Below are positions 13,415 through 13,415 of a stretch of 13,415 nt of DNA, in pieces. Both the position numbers and the translations under genes were made by a program. Numbering within the stretch: position 1 is the first letter of the stretch; the number at the start of each line of letters is the position of its first letter. The notes under the pieces were generated by a model that was not told the origin of the DNA, made no database searches, and worked only from the letters and a program-made list of their open reading frames with translations. This stretch comes from JAAYCI01 sp047972265 (GTDB lineage: Bacteria > Bacillota > Clostridia > Oscillospirales > Ruminococcaceae): positions 1 through 13,415 of the forward strand of contig JBKEAM010000024.1 of NCBI GenBank assembly GCA_047972265.1. Direction: 5' to 3'.

Positions 13415-13415
13415 G

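Overview
The window looks like chromosomal DNA from an anaerobic Gram-positive bacterium of the Clostridia type. This is inferred from strong AAAGGAG-like ribosome binding sites, several TTG and GTG starts, a lipobox-bearing solute-binding protein, a Ser-rich C-terminally anchored surface protein, AT-rich intergenic DNA and A-T-rich intrinsic terminators. No rRNA, tRNA, CRISPR array, transposase or phage gene was seen.

Left part (1-2892, minus strand). The first 136 bases hold the 3' end of a structured RNA or leader on the plus strand, closed by an intrinsic terminator. Then come two minus-strand genes: an amidohydrolase closely resembling 8-oxoguanine deaminase (257-1609), and a secreted Ser-rich protein with a degenerate sorting-type C terminus (1936-2892). 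A perfect 15-bp-arm bidirectional terminator (1751-1788) separates them. About 590 bases of mostly AT-rich non-coding DNA follow, ending in a strong promoter and a long leader.

Central part (3217-10140): a deoxysugar or pentose uptake and entry locus. A plus-strand operon encodes a sugar-binding lipoprotein, an RbsA/MglA-type double ATPase, an RbsC-type permease and an L-rhamnose-mutarotase-family enzyme. A convergent AraC-family regulator with a cupin sensor domain (7613-8491) is divergent from an L-arabinose/L-fucose-isomerase-like enzyme (8616-10064). Together these suggest import of an aldose, anomer conversion, then aldose-to-ketose isomerisation, under control of the AraC protein. The kinase and aldolase expected next in such a pathway are not in the window, so the sugar (L-rhamnose, L-fucose, L-arabinose or similar) is not settled.

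Right part (10141-13415, plus strand). A six-TM diguanylate cyclase reads in two frames joined at a run of seven T, so it is either disrupted or frameshifted. A GT-C (family 39-like) membrane glycosyltransferase follows and ends in a terminator at the window edge.

The least explained signals are a 121-nt intergenic element closed by perfect 12-nt arms between the binding-protein and ATPase genes, a perfect 24-bp palindrome fused to the isomerase terminator, the split GGDEF gene, and two structured non-coding stretches (1-136 and 1789-1935).
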